Part shown: piece by piece, positions 36,582-47,206 of the stretch
Layout: each line of letters begins with the position of its first letter
Numbering within the stretch: the stretch's first letter is position 1
From: Pseudooceanicola aestuarii
Lineage (GTDB): Bacteria > Pseudomonadota > Alphaproteobacteria > Rhodobacterales > Rhodobacteraceae
DNA: 64,000 nt
Reading direction: 5' to 3'
Assembly (NCBI RefSeq): GCF_010614805.1
Contig: NZ_JAAFZC010000001.1
Coordinates: 248,001-312,000, forward strand
Notes under the pieces: generated by a model
What the model was told of the DNA's origin: nothing
Seen by the model: only the letters and a program-made list of their open reading frames with translations
Database searches by the model: none
Made by a program: the position numbers and the translations under genes

Positions 36582-37741
36582 TGCAGCCCCCCGCCCGCCC
36601 CGCGCCGTCCGGCCCCGGCAAATCCACCCCCGACAAATCCGCCGTGCGCGCCTGCGCGGCACAGGTGCAGGCGGGGTTCGCCCAGGCCGGGGCACTTGCC
36701 GTGGAGGCGCCGATCCTGGTGCCTGCCGGCACATTGCTGGACCTATATGGCGAGGACATCCGCGCCCGCGCCTACACCACCTCGGACAGCCTGCGCGGCG
36801 AACAGATGCTGCGCCCCGACTTCACCGTGCCAGTGGTGCAGATGCATATGGCCCAGGGTGCGGAGCCCGCGCGCTATACCTACGCCGGAGAGGTCTTTCG
36901 GCGACAGGAGGAAGACGAGGCCCGCGCCAACGAATACATGCAGGTCGGGGTGGAGATCTTTGACGGCAGCAACCCCGCCGCCGCCGATGCCGAGGTCTTC
37001 GCCCTTGTGCAGGCCGCGCTGGCCCCGCTGGGGCTGCGGGCGGCGACCGGTGACATCGGCCTGCTGATGGCGGCCGTGGACGGCCTGCGGATCAGCGATG
37101 CGCGCCGCAGCGCGCTGCGGCGCCACATCTGGCGCCCGGCGCGGTTCAAGTCGCTTCTGGACCGCTATGCTGGCCAGGGTCGCCCCCTGCCCGCTCGCAG
37201 CGCCCTGTTGGCGGCCGAGGATCCGCTGGCCGGAGCCGGTCCGCAGATCGGGTTGCGCAGCCGGGCCGAGGTCGAGGCCCGGATCGCCCTGTTGCGCGCC
37301 GATGCCGCCGAGCCGCCCGTCTCCGCCGAGGAGGTCGCCCTGATCGAGGCGGTGCTGGCGGTGCGCGAACGCCTGCCCTACGCGCTGGAACGGCTGCGCG
37401 ACATCGCGGTGGACATGCCCTCCATCGTGGCGGCGGTGGACCGGCTGGATGCCCGTGCGCAGGCGCTGGACGGGCGCGGGATCGATGTCGCGACGCTGGA
37501 TTTCGAAAGCGTCTATGGCCGCACACACATGGAATATTACGATGGTTTCGTCTTCGGCTTCTACGCCGAAGCGCGGCCAGACCTGCCCCCGGTTGCCACG
37601 GGCGGGCGCTACGACACGTTGACCCGCCTGTTGGGCCAGGCACAGGGCCGGCCCGGCGGCATCCCGGCTGTGGGTGCCGTGGTGCGGCCGGGATTGATGG
37701 TCGAACTGGGCCTTGTGACCGAACCGGAGGGCACGACATGA
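36581..37741 (+). CDS. hisZ: ATP phosphoribosyltransferase regulatory subunit
   Basis: A 386-residue HisRS paralogue that lacks aminoacylation activity and forms a hetero-octamer with short-form HisG, carrying the histidine feedback site. Visible features are ILVPAGTLLDLYGEDIRAR, LRPDFTVPVVQMH, YTYAGEVFRRQEEDE and YYDGFVFGFYAEA. Its first base overlaps the last base of hisS (TGATG), and the hisG ATG overlaps its own TGA by four bases, so hisS-hisZ-hisG is a translationally coupled operon. Confidence 0.93.
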   Translation: MQPPARPAPSGPGKSTPDKSAVRACAAQVQAGFAQAGALAVEAPILVPAGTLLDLYGEDIRARAYTTSDSLRGEQMLRPDFTVPVVQMHMAQGAEPARYTYAGEVFRRQEEDEARANEYMQVGVEIFDGSNPAAADAEVFALVQAALAPLGLRAATGDIGLLMAAVDGLRISDARRSALRRHIWRPARFKSLLDRYAGQGRPLPARSALLAAEDPLAGAGPQIGLRSRAEVEARIALLRADAAEPPVSAEEVALIEAVLAVRERLPYALERLRDIAVDMPSIVAAVDRLDARAQALDGRGIDVATLDFESVYGRTHMEYYDGFVFGFYAEARPDLPPVATGGRYDTLTRLLGQAQGRPGGIPAVGAVVRPGLMVELGLVTEPEGTT

Positions 37742-38433
37742 GCGTGAAGCTGGGCGTCCCCTCCAAGGGGCGGTTGATGGAAAAGACCTTTGACTGGTTC
37801 GGCGCGCGGGGCATCACCCTGCGCCGCGCCGGGTCGGAACGGGAATATGCCGGCCAGGTCGAGGGGATCGAAGGGCTGGAACTGATCCTGCTTTCTGCCG
37901 GGGAGATCCCCCGCGAACTGGCCGCCGGGCGCATTCACCTGGGGGTCACCGGCCAGGATCTGGTCCGGGAGAAGTTGGGCCATTGGGATCAGCGGGTCGA
38001 GGAACTTTCCACCCTGGGCTTCGGCCATGCCGACCTGATCATCGCCGTGCCCGCCGCCTGGGTCGATGTCAGCGGGCTGGACGACCTGGACGCCGCCGCC
38101 GCGCAATTCCGTCGGACCCATGGGTTCCGGCTGCGGATCGCCACGAAATATCACCGGCTGGTGCGGGAATTCCTGCGCGACCGGGGCGTGGCCGATTACC
38201 AGCTGATCGACAGTCAAGGCGCCACCGAAGGCACGGTGAAGAACGAAACCGCCGAAGCCATCGCCGACATCACCTCCACCGGGGAAACGCTGCGCGCCAA
38301 CCACCTGAAGATCCTTGACGACGGTCTGATCCTGCCCAGCCAGGCAACGCTGTTCCGGGCCCGCTCTGCCCCGCTGGACGATGCCGACCGCCGCGCCCTG
38401 AACGCCCTGCGCGAACGGTTGGCGCTGGATTGA
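37738..38433 (+). CDS. hisG: ATP phosphoribosyltransferase, short form
   Basis: The catalytic subunit of the first step of histidine synthesis (ATP + PRPP to phosphoribosyl-ATP). At 231 residues it is the short form without the C-terminal regulatory domain, matching the presence of hisZ. Motifs: LGVPSKGRLMEKTFDWF at the N-terminus, HLGVTGQDLVRE, and GATEGTVKNETAEAIADIT for PRPP/product binding. It ends the operon and is convergent with dnaE. Confidence 0.95.
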   Translation: MSVKLGVPSKGRLMEKTFDWFGARGITLRRAGSEREYAGQVEGIEGLELILLSAGEIPRELAAGRIHLGVTGQDLVREKLGHWDQRVEELSTLGFGHADLIIAVPAAWVDVSGLDDLDAAAAQFRRTHGFRLRIATKYHRLVREFLRDRGVADYQLIDSQGATEGTVKNETAEAIADITSTGETLRANHLKILDDGLILPSQATLFRARSAPLDDADRRALNALRERLALD

Positions 38434-38598
38434 CAGCCGGGGCCGGCCCGCTGCGTCGGCCCCGACCGCAACGCCCCGGCGCATACCCCCGGGGCGCCAA
38501 TCGTCCCGCAGCCCCGTCAGAACGGGCGCCCCCCACCGTCTGCGCACGGGGGGCGGCGGCATCGGTCCCGAAAAGTCGCCCGCGCGGCCCGCGCGCTG

Positions 38599-41500
38599 CT
38601 ACATCTCCTCCACCGCCATCACGCCCGGAAGACTCTTGATCGCGCCGCGGATCTGCGGGGTCACGGGGAATTCCGTGCCAGTGTCGATCTCCACCTCACC
38701 GGGCAGGCTGGGGTCCATCAGGCAGAAACTCACCGGCCCCCGGCCCGCCCCGCGTGCGGCGCTCACCGCGCCGTCCAGAACGGTCGCCACGGCGTTGACG
38801 GCGGCGGCGTCCTCCAGATAGATGCGCAGCCCCGCCGCGCCCACATCGGCCACCGCGCCATCCATCGGCACAGCCGACCGGCACAACAGCTTCAGCTGAT
38901 CGCTTTCCAGCGTCGCCTCCACCGTGACCACGACCTTTTCCCCCGGTTCCAGAGCATCGCGCGCGGCTTCCAGCGTATCCGAGAACACGGTGACCTCGTA
39001 GGCGCCCGTGGTGTCCGACAGCGCGACAAAGGCAAAGCGGTTGCCACGGGCCGATTTGCGTTCCTGCCGGGCGGAGACGATGCCGGCCATCTTGGCCGCC
39101 AGCGGCCCGTTCTGCGCGGCGGCGCCGACCTCGTCCAGGGTCTTGACCCCCTTGCGGGTCAGGGCGCGGGCGTAATCGTCCAGCGGGTGACCGGAGAGGT
39201 AGAACCCGATGGCGGTGAACTCCTCCTTCAACCGTTCGGCGGGCAGCCAGTCGGTGACTGGGGCCAGCCGGGGTTCGGGCAGATCTTCGCCCGCTTCGCC
39301 AAACAGGGAGACCTGCGCCGATGCCTTCTGTTCGAAGATCGCGGCGGAATAGGCGACGAGCGCATCCAGCGACTGGAACACGCGGCGCCGGTTGTCGTCC
39401 AGCTGGTCAAAGGCCCCGGCGCGGGCCAGCATCTCCAGCGGGCGCTTGCCGATCTTCTTCAGCTCCACCCGGCGGGCGAAATCGTAGATCGTGGCGAATG
39501 GCTTGACCGCACCCTCCACCCGGCGCCCGTCCTCCACCAGTTTCATCGCCTCGGGGCCGACGTTTTTCAACGCGCCCAGCGCGTAGACCAGCGCACCGTC
39601 CACCACCCGGAACATCGCGTCAGACCGATTCACGCAGGGCGGCACATAAGGCAGCTTCAGCGCCTTCTTCACCTCTTCGAAATAGATCCCCAGCTTGTCC
39701 GTCAGGTGGATATCGCAATTCATGACGCCGGCCATGAATTCCACCGGGTGGTTGGCCTTCAGCCAGGCGGTCTGGTAGCTGACCACGGCATAGGCGGCGG
39801 CGTGGGATTTGTTGAAGCCGTAGTTGGCGAATTTCTCCAGCAGGTCAAAGACTTCGGTCGCCTTCTTCTTGTCGACCCCGTTGGCCGCCGCACCCTTTTC
39901 GAACTTGGGGCGTTCGGCGTCCATCGCCTCCTTGATCTTCTTGCCCATCGCGCGGCGCAACAGGTCGGCGCCGCCCAGCGAATAGCCGCCCATGACCTGC
40001 GCGATCTGCATCACCTGTTCCTGATAGACGATGATGCCCTGGGTTTCTTCCAGAATGTGGTCGATCAGCGGATGCACCGAGGAGATTTCCCGCAGCCCGT
40101 TCTTGACCTCGCAATAGGTGGGAATGTTTTCCATCGGGCCGGGACGGTACAGCGCAACCAGCGCCACGATGTCCTCGATACAGGTCGGGCGCATCCGTTT
40201 CAGCGCGTCCATCATCCCCGAGCTTTCGACCTGGAACACCGCGACCGTCTTGGCCCGCGCATAAAGGTCATAGGTTTTCTGGTCGTCCAGGGGGATCTGG
40301 CCGATGTCGTTTTCCGCCCCCTCGTTGGGGGTGTAGATCTCTGTCCCGTCGGCGGCGATATGCAGATCCCGGCCCGAGGCATGGATCTGCTCGATCGCGT
40401 TCTGGATCACCGTCAGTGTCTTCAGGCCCAGAAAGTCGAACTTCACCAGCCCGGCCTGTTCGACCCATTTCATGTTGAACTGCGTCGCCGGCATGTCCGA
40501 ACGCGGATCCTGATACAGCGGCACCAGCGCGTCCAGCGGCCGGTCCCCGATCACCACCCCCGCCGCGTGGGTGGAGGCATTGCGCAACAGCCCCTCCACC
40601 TGCTGACCATAGCGCAGCAGGCGGTCGACGACCTCCTCGTTGCGGGCTTCTTCGCGCAGGCGCGGTTCGTCCTGCAACGCCTTGACGATGGAGACGGGTT
40701 TCACCCCCTCTACCGGGATCATCTTGGACAGGCGGTCCACCTGGCCATAGGGCATTTGCAGCACCCGGCCCACGTCGCGCACCGCCGCCTTGGACAGCAG
40801 GGCGCCAAAGGTGATGATCTGGCCCACCTTGTCGCGTCCGTACTTCTCCTGGACATAGCGGATGACCTCTTCGCGCCGGTCCATGCAGAAATCGATGTCG
40901 AAATCGGGCATGGAGACCCGTTCCGGGTTCAGAAACCGTTCGAACAGCAGCGAATAGCGCAGCGGATCGAGATCGGTGATGGTCAGCGCATAGGCCACCA
41001 GCGAGCCCGCGCCCGACCCACGGCCCGGCCCGACCGGAATATCGTGATCCTTGGCCCATTTGATGAAATCGGCAACGATCAGGAAATAGCCGGGAAAGCC
41101 CATGCCTTCGATGATGCCCAGCTCGAATTCCAGTCGCTTTTCGTAATCCTCCACGGGGGCGGCGTGGTCGATCACGGCCAGCCGCGCCTCCAGCCCTGCC
41201 TTGGCCTGGCGGCGCAGTTCTTCAACCTCGTCATCGGCGAATTTCGGCAGGATCGGCGCACGTTTATAGGTCATGAAGGCGCAGCGGCGAGCGATCTCGA
41301 CAGAATTCTCGATCGCCTCCGGCAGATCGGCGAACAGGGTCACCATTTCCTGCGGGGATTTGAAATAATGCTGCGGCGTCAGGCGGCGGCGCGGTTCGGC
41401 CTGATCGACCGCCGTGCCCTCGGCGATGCAGATCAGGGCATCATGGGCCTCGTACATCTTCTCGTCGGGGAAATAGACGTCGTTGGTGGCGACCAGCGGG

Positions 41501-42108
41501 ATCTCCATGGCATAGGCCATCTCGACAAAGCCGCGTTCGCTCAGCCGTTCGGCCTCTGGCGGGCCGTCCTCTCCGGGGTGGCGTTGCAGCTCGACGTAAA
41601 GGCGATCGGCAAAGATCTCCTGCAACCGCGTCATCAGCCCCTGCGCCGCCGGACGCTGGCCGGCACGCAGCAGCCGTCCCACAGGCCCGTCGGGACCGCC
41701 GGTCAGGCAGATCAGATCCTCGGAATGGCGGGCAAGTTCCTCCACGCTGACCTGCGGCAACTGCCCCGCCTTGTCGAGGTAGAGACAGCTGTTCAGTTTC
41801 ATCAGGTTCTCGTAGCCGCGCTCGCTCTGCGCCAGCAGAACCAGAGGGGCCGGCGGTTCCGGCCGGTCGCCCTGCGGTTGGGCAAAGGTCAGATCGACCT
41901 GGCAGCCGATGATCGGCTGCACCCCCGCCCCCGCCGCCGTGACCGCGAATTCCAGCGCGGCGAACAGGTTGTTGGTATCCGTCACGGCCACGGCCGGCAT
42001 CGCGTTGGTGCGGCACAGGTCGGGCAGTTTTTTCAGCCGGATCGCCCCTTCGAGAAGGGAGTATTCGGTATGGACGCGCAGGTGAATGAATCGGGGGGTG
42101 CTGGTCAT
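38599..42108 (-). CDS. dnaE: DNA polymerase III alpha subunit
   Basis: The 1169-residue replicative polymerase. Order: PHP domain (FIHLRVHTEYSLLEGAIR at the N-terminus), palm with the catalytic acidic residues in PDFDIDFCMDRREEV and near GPGRGSGAGSLVAYAL, fingers and beta-binding region, helix-hairpin-helix, an OB fold (VALSDTTGAYEVTVFSD) and a short tail ending AVEEM. The length is normal for DnaE1. Transcribed alone, divergent from xdhA. Confidence 0.97.
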   Translation of the reverse strand: MTSTPRFIHLRVHTEYSLLEGAIRLKKLPDLCRTNAMPAVAVTDTNNLFAALEFAVTAAGAGVQPIIGCQVDLTFAQPQGDRPEPPAPLVLLAQSERGYENLMKLNSCLYLDKAGQLPQVSVEELARHSEDLICLTGGPDGPVGRLLRAGQRPAAQGLMTRLQEIFADRLYVELQRHPGEDGPPEAERLSERGFVEMAYAMEIPLVATNDVYFPDEKMYEAHDALICIAEGTAVDQAEPRRRLTPQHYFKSPQEMVTLFADLPEAIENSVEIARRCAFMTYKRAPILPKFADDEVEELRRQAKAGLEARLAVIDHAAPVEDYEKRLEFELGIIEGMGFPGYFLIVADFIKWAKDHDIPVGPGRGSGAGSLVAYALTITDLDPLRYSLLFERFLNPERVSMPDFDIDFCMDRREEVIRYVQEKYGRDKVGQIITFGALLSKAAVRDVGRVLQMPYGQVDRLSKMIPVEGVKPVSIVKALQDEPRLREEARNEEVVDRLLRYGQQVEGLLRNASTHAAGVVIGDRPLDALVPLYQDPRSDMPATQFNMKWVEQAGLVKFDFLGLKTLTVIQNAIEQIHASGRDLHIAADGTEIYTPNEGAENDIGQIPLDDQKTYDLYARAKTVAVFQVESSGMMDALKRMRPTCIEDIVALVALYRPGPMENIPTYCEVKNGLREISSVHPLIDHILEETQGIIVYQEQVMQIAQVMGGYSLGGADLLRRAMGKKIKEAMDAERPKFEKGAAANGVDKKKATEVFDLLEKFANYGFNKSHAAAYAVVSYQTAWLKANHPVEFMAGVMNCDIHLTDKLGIYFEEVKKALKLPYVPPCVNRSDAMFRVVDGALVYALGALKNVGPEAMKLVEDGRRVEGAVKPFATIYDFARRVELKKIGKRPLEMLARAGAFDQLDDNRRRVFQSLDALVAYSAAIFEQKASAQVSLFGEAGEDLPEPRLAPVTDWLPAERLKEEFTAIGFYLSGHPLDDYARALTRKGVKTLDEVGAAAQNGPLAAKMAGIVSARQERKSARGNRFAFVALSDTTGAYEVTVFSDTLEAARDALEPGEKVVVTVEATLESDQLKLLCRSAVPMDGAVADVGAAGLRIYLEDAAAVNAVATVLDGAVSAARGAGRGPVSFCLMDPSLPGEVEIDTGTEFPVTPQIRGAIKSLPGVMAVEEM

Positions 42109-42337
42109 CCGTCGATTTTAGGCCCGCCCGCCCCCCGGCGAAAGCGCGAATGCCGCCCCTGCCGCCACAGCGCCGCAAGGGCAGGCACGGCGGGCGGCAC
42201 CGCCCTCCGTCAGGCATCCGGCGTCACGAAACACTTGCATTGCGCGGCGCGGCCCGCTTTGCTGACCGAAAGGCCCGCCCTTCTACGCCGCATCGAAGGG
42301 TGGAACGGTCCAACGGGTAACGCGGCGGATACGCACA

Positions 42338-43711
42338 ATGACACTCTCCTTTCACCTGAACGGAGACCGGGTAGACCTTGACGGGATCGCCCCCACCACC
42401 ACCCTTCTGGACTGGCTGCGGGAGACGCGCGGTCTGACCGGCACCAAGGAAGGCTGCAACGAGGGCGATTGCGGCGCCTGCACCGTGATGGTCGGCGACA
42501 ACGACGGGCTGCGCGCGGTGAACGCCTGCATCCTGTTCCTGCCACAGCTGCACGGCAAATCGGTCACCACGGTCGAGGGGCTGGCCGCACCGGACGGCAC
42601 CTTGCACCCGGTGCAACAGGCGATGGTGGATCACCACGGGTCGCAATGCGGGTTCTGCACGCCGGGATTCGTGATGTCGCTGGCCACGGCGCATCAGACC
42701 GGCGCGCGCGATCACGACGACACGCTGGCCGGCAACCTGTGCCGCTGCACCGGCTATGCGCCGATCATCCGCGCGGCGGAGGCGGCATTCGATCAGCCTG
42801 CCCCGCCGCATCTGGCCCGTGCCGATGACACGGCCGAGGGTGGCTTTGCCCTCGCCGGGGCAGCCCTGCCCGAAACGGCGGACGAATTGGCGGAATGGTA
42901 CCTGGCGCATCCGCGCGGCACCCTGATCGGTGGCGCCACCGACCTGGGCCTGCACGTGACCAAACAGATGCGCGAACTGGGCGAGGTCGCCTTCCTGCAC
43001 CGCTGCCGGGACCTGCAAGGGATCGACATCGGCTCCGACGGCATCCGCATCGGTGCCGGGGTCACGATCACCCGGATGATGCAGGCGCTGACGCCGCATT
43101 TTCCCGGCCTGTCCGACATGCTGCGCCGCTATGGCTCTACCCAGGTGCGCAACGCCGCGACGATCGGCGGCAACATTGCCAATGCCTCCCCCATCGGGGA
43201 CGGGCCACCGGCGCTGATCGCCCTGGGCGCCACGCTGCATCTGCGGCGCGGCGATACGACCCGCGACCTGCCGCTTGAGGATTTCTTCCTCGACTATGGC
43301 AAGCAGGACCGGCAACCCGGCGAATTCGTCGCCGCGATCACCCTGCCCCGGCAGGACGACCGTCTGGAATGCTACAAGATTTCCAAGCGGTTCGATCAGG
43401 ACATCTCGGCCCTGTGCGGCTGTTTCAACATCTCGGTGACCGATGGCAGCGTGACCGACGCCCGCATCGCCTTTGGCGGCATGGCCGCAATCCCGAAACG
43501 CGCCACGGCGGTAGAGGCGGCACTGACCGGCCAGCCCTGGACCGAAGACACGATCGCCGCCACCTGGGACGCCTGGGAGGAAGATTTCCAGCCGATCAGC
43601 GACATGCGCGCATCGGCCGCCTATCGGCTCGACGTGGCCCGCAATCTGCTGACCCGCTATTTCCTAGCCGATCTGGGCGCGCCCACAGACCTCGCGCAGG
43701 TGACGGCATGA
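42338..43711 (+). CDS. xdhA: Xanthine dehydrogenase small subunit
   Basis: The 457-residue iron-sulfur/flavin subunit. The first [2Fe-2S] ligands are Cys40, Cys45 and Cys48 ([13 protein letters not shown]) plus a later Cys. The second cluster uses CGFCTPGF and CRCTGYAP. The FAD domain starts near 185 ([39 protein letters not shown]). With XdhB it oxidises hypoxanthine to xanthine and urate, passing electrons to NAD+. The stop overlaps the xdhB start (ATGA). First gene of a seven-gene purine operon, after a 229-bp gap from dnaE. Confidence 0.95.
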   Translation: MTLSFHLNGDRVDLDGIAPTTTLLDWLRETRGLTGTKEGCNEGDCGACTVMVGDNDGLRAVNACILFLPQLHGKSVTTVEGLAAPDGTLHPVQQAMVDHHGSQCGFCTPGFVMSLATAHQTGARDHDDTLAGNLCRCTGYAPIIRAAEAAFDQPAPPHLARADDTAEGGFALAGAALPETADELAEWYLAHPRGTLIGGATDLGLHVTKQMRELGEVAFLHRCRDLQGIDIGSDGIRIGAGVTITRMMQALTPHFPGLSDMLRRYGSTQVRNAATIGGNIANASPIGDGPPALIALGATLHLRRGDTTRDLPLEDFFLDYGKQDRQPGEFVAAITLPRQDDRLECYKISKRFDQDISALCGCFNISVTDGSVTDARIAFGGMAAIPKRATAVEAALTGQPWTEDTIAATWDAWEEDFQPISDMRASAAYRLDVARNLLTRYFLADLGAPTDLAQVTA

Positions 43712-46191
43712 GCGCACCGGGCACGCCCCCCTCCGTGATGAAAGCCCCCGTCGGCAGCCCCCTGCCCCATGACAGCGGCCGCCTGCACGTGACGGGCGCC
43801 GCGCGCTACGTCGATGACACGCCCCTGCCGGCCAACGCGCTGCACCTGTGTTTCGGCACCTCCCCCCATGCCAGCGGCGTGGTGGAGATGCTGGACCTGG
43901 ACCCGGTGCGCGCCGCACCGGGCGTGGTGGCCGTGCTGACGGCGCAGGATCTGCCTTTTGCCAACGATGTTTCCCCCTCGGCCCATGACGAACCGCTGCT
44001 GGCCACCGGCACGGTGCATTACGCGGGCCAGCCGATCTTTGTCGTGGCGGCCACATCGCATCACGCGGCGCGGCGCGCGGCGGTGCGGGCCGGGCTTGGC
44101 ATCGCCCAGACGCCCCCGATCCTGACCTACGAAGAGGCGATGGCCGCCGACAGCCGGTTCGAGGAAGGGCCGCGCATCTACACCAAGGGCGATCCCGCCA
44201 CCGCCATCGACGCCGCCCCCCACGTGGTCGAAGGCCGGATCGACATGGGCGGGCAGGAGCATTTCTACCTGGAAGGCCAGGCCGCGCTGGCCCTGCCCCA
44301 GGAGGGCGGAGAGATGGTGATCGTCTCCTCCACCCAGCACCCGACGGAAATCCAGCACAAGGTCGCCGAGGCGCTTGGCCTGCCGATGCATTCCGTTCGC
44401 GTCGAAACCCGGCGCATGGGCGGCGGGTTCGGCGGCAAGGAAAGCCAGGGCAACGCGCTGGCCGTGGCCTGTGCCGTGATGGCCGCGCGCACCGGGCGTC
44501 CCTGCAAGATGCGCTATGACCGCGATGACGACATGATCATTACCGGCAAACGGCACGATTTCCGCATCGACTACCGCGCCGGGTTCGATGACACCGGGCG
44601 CATCGCGGGGGTGGAGTTCCTGCAACTGACGCGCTGCGGCTGGGCGCAGGATCTGTCCCTGCCGGTTGCCGACCGCGCAATGCTGCACAGCGACAATGCC
44701 TATCACCTGCCCCATGCCCGGATCGAAAGCCACCGGCTGAAGACCAACATGCAAAGCGCCACCGCCTATCGCGGCTTCGGCGGGCCGCAGGGGGTTCTGG
44801 GGATCGAACGGGTGATCGATCATATCGCCCATGCGCTGAACATGGATCCGCTGGCGGTGCGGCGGGTGAACTATTATGCCGACGCCGCGCGGGTGGCCGG
44901 CGCCCCGCCGCCGCCGGCGCCAGAGGCGCCAACGCATACCGCCTCTCTGATCGACGGCCCTGCCACCCCCGCCAGCGATGCGACATCGCGCGGCGCGGTG
45001 CAGGCCCTGCCCGCCGAAGGCGCTGTGGAAGCGGCATTGGACGCGGTGGCGGAGGAGGCGCAGACCACGCCCTACGGGATGGCTGTCACGGATTTCCTGC
45101 TGCATGGCCTGACCGACCGGCTGGTCGAAACCTCCGACTACGCCGCCCGCCGCGCGGCGGTGCAGGCCTGGAATGCCGCCAACCCCGTGATCAAGAAGGG
45201 TCTGGCGCTGAGCCCGGTGAAGTTCGGCATCTCCTTTACCCTGACCCACCTGAACCAGGCGGGTGCTCTGGTCCATGTCTATCAGGACGGATCCGTCCAT
45301 CTGAACCACGGCGGCACGGAGATGGGGCAGGGCCTGTTCCAGAAGGTCGCCATGGTCGCGGCCAGCCGGTTCGGCCTGCCGGTGGACGCGGTGAAGATCA
45401 CCGCGACCGACACCGCCAAGGTGCCCAATACCTCGGCCACCGCCGCGTCCTCCGGTTCGGATCTGAACGGAATGGCGGCGGCGGCGGCCTGCGACACGAT
45501 ACGCGACCGGATGGCTGACGTGCTGGGCCGGATCCACGATGTCGCACCGGGGGAGGTCCGCTTTGCCGATGGCAAGGTGCAGGCAGGGACGACCGAGATG
45601 ACCTTTGCCCAGGCGGCGCTGCTGGCCTATGAAAACCGCGTCAGCCTGTCGGCCACCGGGTTTTACCGCACCCCCGACCTGGCCTGGGACCGGATCAAGG
45701 GTGCCGGGCGGCCGTTCTTCTACTTTGCCCATGGTGCGGCGGTGACAGAGGTCGCGCTGGACACGCTGACCGGGGAATACCGCATCCTGCGCGCGGATAT
45801 CCTGCATGACGCGGGCGCGTCCCTGAACCCCGCGCTGGATATCGGCCAGGTCGAGGGCGGATATGTCCAGGGCGCCGGTTGGCTGACCTCGGAAGAACTG
45901 GTCTGGGACGAGGCAGGGCGGCTGAAGACCCACGCCCCCAGCACCTACAAGATACCCGCTTGCGGCGACCGCCCGCGCATCTTCAACGTGGATCTGTGGG
46001 ATCAGCCGAACCCGGCGGCGACGATCTACCGCTCCAAGGCCGTGGGCGAACCGCCCTTCATGCTGGGCATCTCCGCCTTCCTGGCGCTGTCGGACGCTGT
46101 CGCCGCCTGTGGCAGCGCCTATCCCGCGCTGGACGCGCCCGCCACGCCCGAACGGGTGCTGGCCGCCGTGGCACGGGTGCGCGATGCGTGA
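43708..46191 (+). CDS. xdhB: Xanthine dehydrogenase large (Mo) subunit
   Basis: The 827-residue molybdopterin subunit. Expected stretches are present: [84 protein letters not shown] and, near the C-terminus, [15 protein letters not shown], whose Glu is the catalytic base. Unusual is an Ala/Pro-rich insert of about 60 residues (roughly 391-455, [17 protein letters not shown] at its start) between NYYAD and TTPYGM. The start overlaps xdhA by 4 bases, and xdhC starts 8 bases before its stop. Confidence 0.94.
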   Translation: MSAPGTPPSVMKAPVGSPLPHDSGRLHVTGAARYVDDTPLPANALHLCFGTSPHASGVVEMLDLDPVRAAPGVVAVLTAQDLPFANDVSPSAHDEPLLATGTVHYAGQPIFVVAATSHHAARRAAVRAGLGIAQTPPILTYEEAMAADSRFEEGPRIYTKGDPATAIDAAPHVVEGRIDMGGQEHFYLEGQAALALPQEGGEMVIVSSTQHPTEIQHKVAEALGLPMHSVRVETRRMGGGFGGKESQGNALAVACAVMAARTGRPCKMRYDRDDDMIITGKRHDFRIDYRAGFDDTGRIAGVEFLQLTRCGWAQDLSLPVADRAMLHSDNAYHLPHARIESHRLKTNMQSATAYRGFGGPQGVLGIERVIDHIAHALNMDPLAVRRVNYYADAARVAGAPPPPAPEAPTHTASLIDGPATPASDATSRGAVQALPAEGAVEAALDAVAEEAQTTPYGMAVTDFLLHGLTDRLVETSDYAARRAAVQAWNAANPVIKKGLALSPVKFGISFTLTHLNQAGALVHVYQDGSVHLNHGGTEMGQGLFQKVAMVAASRFGLPVDAVKITATDTAKVPNTSATAASSGSDLNGMAAAAACDTIRDRMADVLGRIHDVAPGEVRFADGKVQAGTTEMTFAQAALLAYENRVSLSATGFYRTPDLAWDRIKGAGRPFFYFAHGAAVTEVALDTLTGEYRILRADILHDAGASLNPALDIGQVEGGYVQGAGWLTSEELVWDEAGRLKTHAPSTYKIPACGDRPRIFNVDLWDQPNPAATIYRSKAVGEPPFMLGISAFLALSDAVAACGSAYPALDAPATPERVLAAVARVRDA

Positions 46192-47206
46192 TCTCCCCGC
46201 CCTGCGTCAGGCCGTCGCCCGGTCCGGGCGCGCCCTGCGCGTCGTTGTGGCGGAGGTCCGAGGGTCGACCCCGCGGGAAGTCGGCGCGGCAATGATCGTG
46301 ACAGCGCAGGAAGTGTCCGGAACAATCGGCGGCGGCACGCTGGAATTCGAAGCGATCGCCCGTGCTCGCCGTCTGCTGGCCGACTGCGCACCCGATACCG
46401 CGCAGGGCAGCACCCTGCCCCGGCACCTGCAACGCCGCGCCCTGGGTCCCGACCTGGGGCAATGCTGCGGCGGGGCGGTGGCGCTGTTCCACGAGGGTTG
46501 GGACGCCGCCGGACTGGCCGCGCTGGATGCAAGCGCGATGCAGATCCTTGCCCGTCCGGTAGCCGTGGCCCCCGACGGGACGCCTGACAGGGGCCCAGAC
46601 GCCGCGCCGCCCTTCTCTGTCCGCCGCCTGCTGGCGCGGGCCCGTGCCACCGGCGCCCTGCCCCCGGCCCAGCTGCTGGATGGTTGGCTGATCGAACCGC
46701 TGACCCCGCCGGCGCAGCCGCTTTGGATCTGGGGCGCGGGCCATGTTGGCCGCGCGCTGGTGCAGGTTCTGGCCCCCTTGCCCGGCCTCGCGATCCACTG
46801 GGCCGATACCGGGCCGGAACGGTTCCCCAGCACGCTGCCCGACGGTGTGACCCCCCTGTCCGCCACCGATCTGCCCCGGCTGTCCGCCCATGCCCCGCCC
46901 GAGGCCGGGCACCTGGTGCTGACCTATTCCCACGCCATCGATCTGGCCCTGTGCGACGCGCTGCTGAGGCGCGGATTCTCCACCCTGGGTCTGATCGGAT
47001 CGGCGACAAAGAAGGCGCGCTTTCACAAACGGTTGCGGCAAATGGGTCACGCTGATGCCGCGATATCGCGCATTGCCTGCCCGATCGGCGACCCGGCCTG
47101 TGGGAAACACCCGCAGGAGATTGCCGTCAGCGTCGCCGCCGGGCTACTAAGGGACAGGAACAGCCGGACGGCGCGCCAAGACGCCGCAAGGGAAGGGACG
47201 GGGTGA
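46184..47206 (+). CDS. xdhC: Xanthine dehydrogenase accessory protein XdhC
   Basis: A 340-residue chaperone that binds molybdenum cofactor, helps to sulfurate it and inserts it into XdhB. The N-terminal domain has VRGSTPREVGAAMIVT and GTIGGGTLEFEAI. The C-terminal Rossmann domain has LWIWGAGHVGRALVQVL and GLIGSATKKARFHKRL. It overlaps xdhB by 8 bases. The ABC transporter gene behind it begins inside its stop codon (GTGA), linking cofactor insertion and purine uptake in one transcript. Confidence 0.93.
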   Translation: MRDLPALRQAVARSGRALRVVVAEVRGSTPREVGAAMIVTAQEVSGTIGGGTLEFEAIARARRLLADCAPDTAQGSTLPRHLQRRALGPDLGQCCGGAVALFHEGWDAAGLAALDASAMQILARPVAVAPDGTPDRGPDAAPPFSVRRLLARARATGALPPAQLLDGWLIEPLTPPAQPLWIWGAGHVGRALVQVLAPLPGLAIHWADTGPERFPSTLPDGVTPLSATDLPRLSAHAPPEAGHLVLTYSHAIDLALCDALLRRGFSTLGLIGSATKKARFHKRLRQMGHADAAISRIACPIGDPACGKHPQEIAVSVAAGLLRDRNSRTARQDAAREGTG

